The notes beneath the pieces are model-generated. The model worked only from the letters and a program-made list of their open reading frames with translations, was not told where the DNA came from and searched no databases. Positions 63,954 through 64,000 of a DNA stretch of 64,000 nucleotides are shown in pieces (positions within the stretch are counted from its first letter, which is position 1; each line of letters opens with the position of its first letter). The translations under genes and the position numbers were made by a program. The DNA is from Anastrepha obliqua (lineage: Eukaryota > Arthropoda > Insecta > Diptera > Tephritidae): positions 36,602,001 to 36,666,000 of the forward strand of contig NC_072893.1 of assembly GCF_027943255.1 (NCBI RefSeq), read 5' to 3'.

Positions 63954-64000
63954 ATAATCATTAAAGACAAAAACTATGGTTCCACAAATGGATAGATATT
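63927..64000 (-). repeat. Right arm of a long inverted repeat
   Basis: Reverse complement of 62581-62654 with 73 of 74 bases identical. It includes the final codons ECSDFSK and the stop of the cysteine-rich ORF, so the left arm also carries an antisense copy of that end. Confidence 0.93.

Noticed and set aside
1..64000. CRISPR arrays, operons or prokaryotic features
   Set aside because: The repeats are tandem AT-rich arrays or dispersed transposons; the splice signals and elements are those of an insect.
1..64000. LTR retrotransposon or endogenous virus
   Set aside because: No paired LTRs, primer binding site, gag/pol order or envelope-like frame was seen; all reverse transcriptase pieces are non-LTR type.

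Overview
The window reads as a gene-poor, transposon-saturated stretch of a fly (dipteran) chromosome. Eukaryotic splice sites, very long introns, poly-glutamine coding sequence and the mix of mobile elements point to an insect. The abundance of mariner relatives with the DD41D (rosa type) and DD37D (maT type) catalytic spacing, known from tephritid fruit flies and blowflies, makes a tephritid-like fly the best guess. That placement is inference. No rRNA, functional tRNA, CRISPR or prokaryotic feature is present, and I saw no LTR retrotransposon or virus.

One host gene runs on the + strand through most of the window. Four coding exons can be assembled with matching phases: 25135-25270, 40752-42522, 57973-58371 and 58463-58571 (stop at 58569-58571). 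Together they give about 804 codons of an acidic, glutamine-rich, low-complexity protein with a basic lysine patch and a more ordered C-terminus. I do not recognise the family. The start lies upstream of 25135, in this window or before it. The two large introns are each about 15.5 kb and consist mostly of dead mobile elements.

Region by region: 1-6 kb holds RNase-H-bearing and Jockey-type LINE fragments and a decayed DD34D mariner. 7-9.3 kb is a maT element split by a LINE. 10.9-12.2 kb is the longest reverse transcriptase, an RTE-type LINE ending in a poly(A)-like tract. 13-16.5 kb has a SINE, mariner pieces and an R1-like LINE end. 18.0-18.7 kb is a PIF/Harbinger deletion derivative with TTA target duplications. 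20-23 kb has LINE ends and an A/T-homopolymer minisatellite. Intron A (25.3-40.8 kb) contains rosa, RTE and LINE fragments, a 375-bp-period tandem array (29.9-31.8 kb), and a PHD-finger DNA transposon set inside a T-rich tract (36.2-37.2 kb). Intron B (42.5-58.0 kb) contains Jockey, RTE, DD37D, a tRNA-derived SINE with perfect target duplications inside a LINE, and a DD41D element inserted at a TA of an RTE reading frame. 59-62 kb is a pile of maT, rosa and SINE copies. The last 1.4 kb is bounded by inverted arms and carries a cysteine-rich ORF with one in-frame stop.

Almost every element is 5'-truncated, internally deleted or frameshifted. The region is therefore a fossil record of repeated invasions around a conserved host gene. 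The most unusual items are the PHD-finger element with six copies of a G-rich motif, the Harbinger remnant that fuses convergent transposase and MADF genes, and the inverted-arm unit at the right edge.
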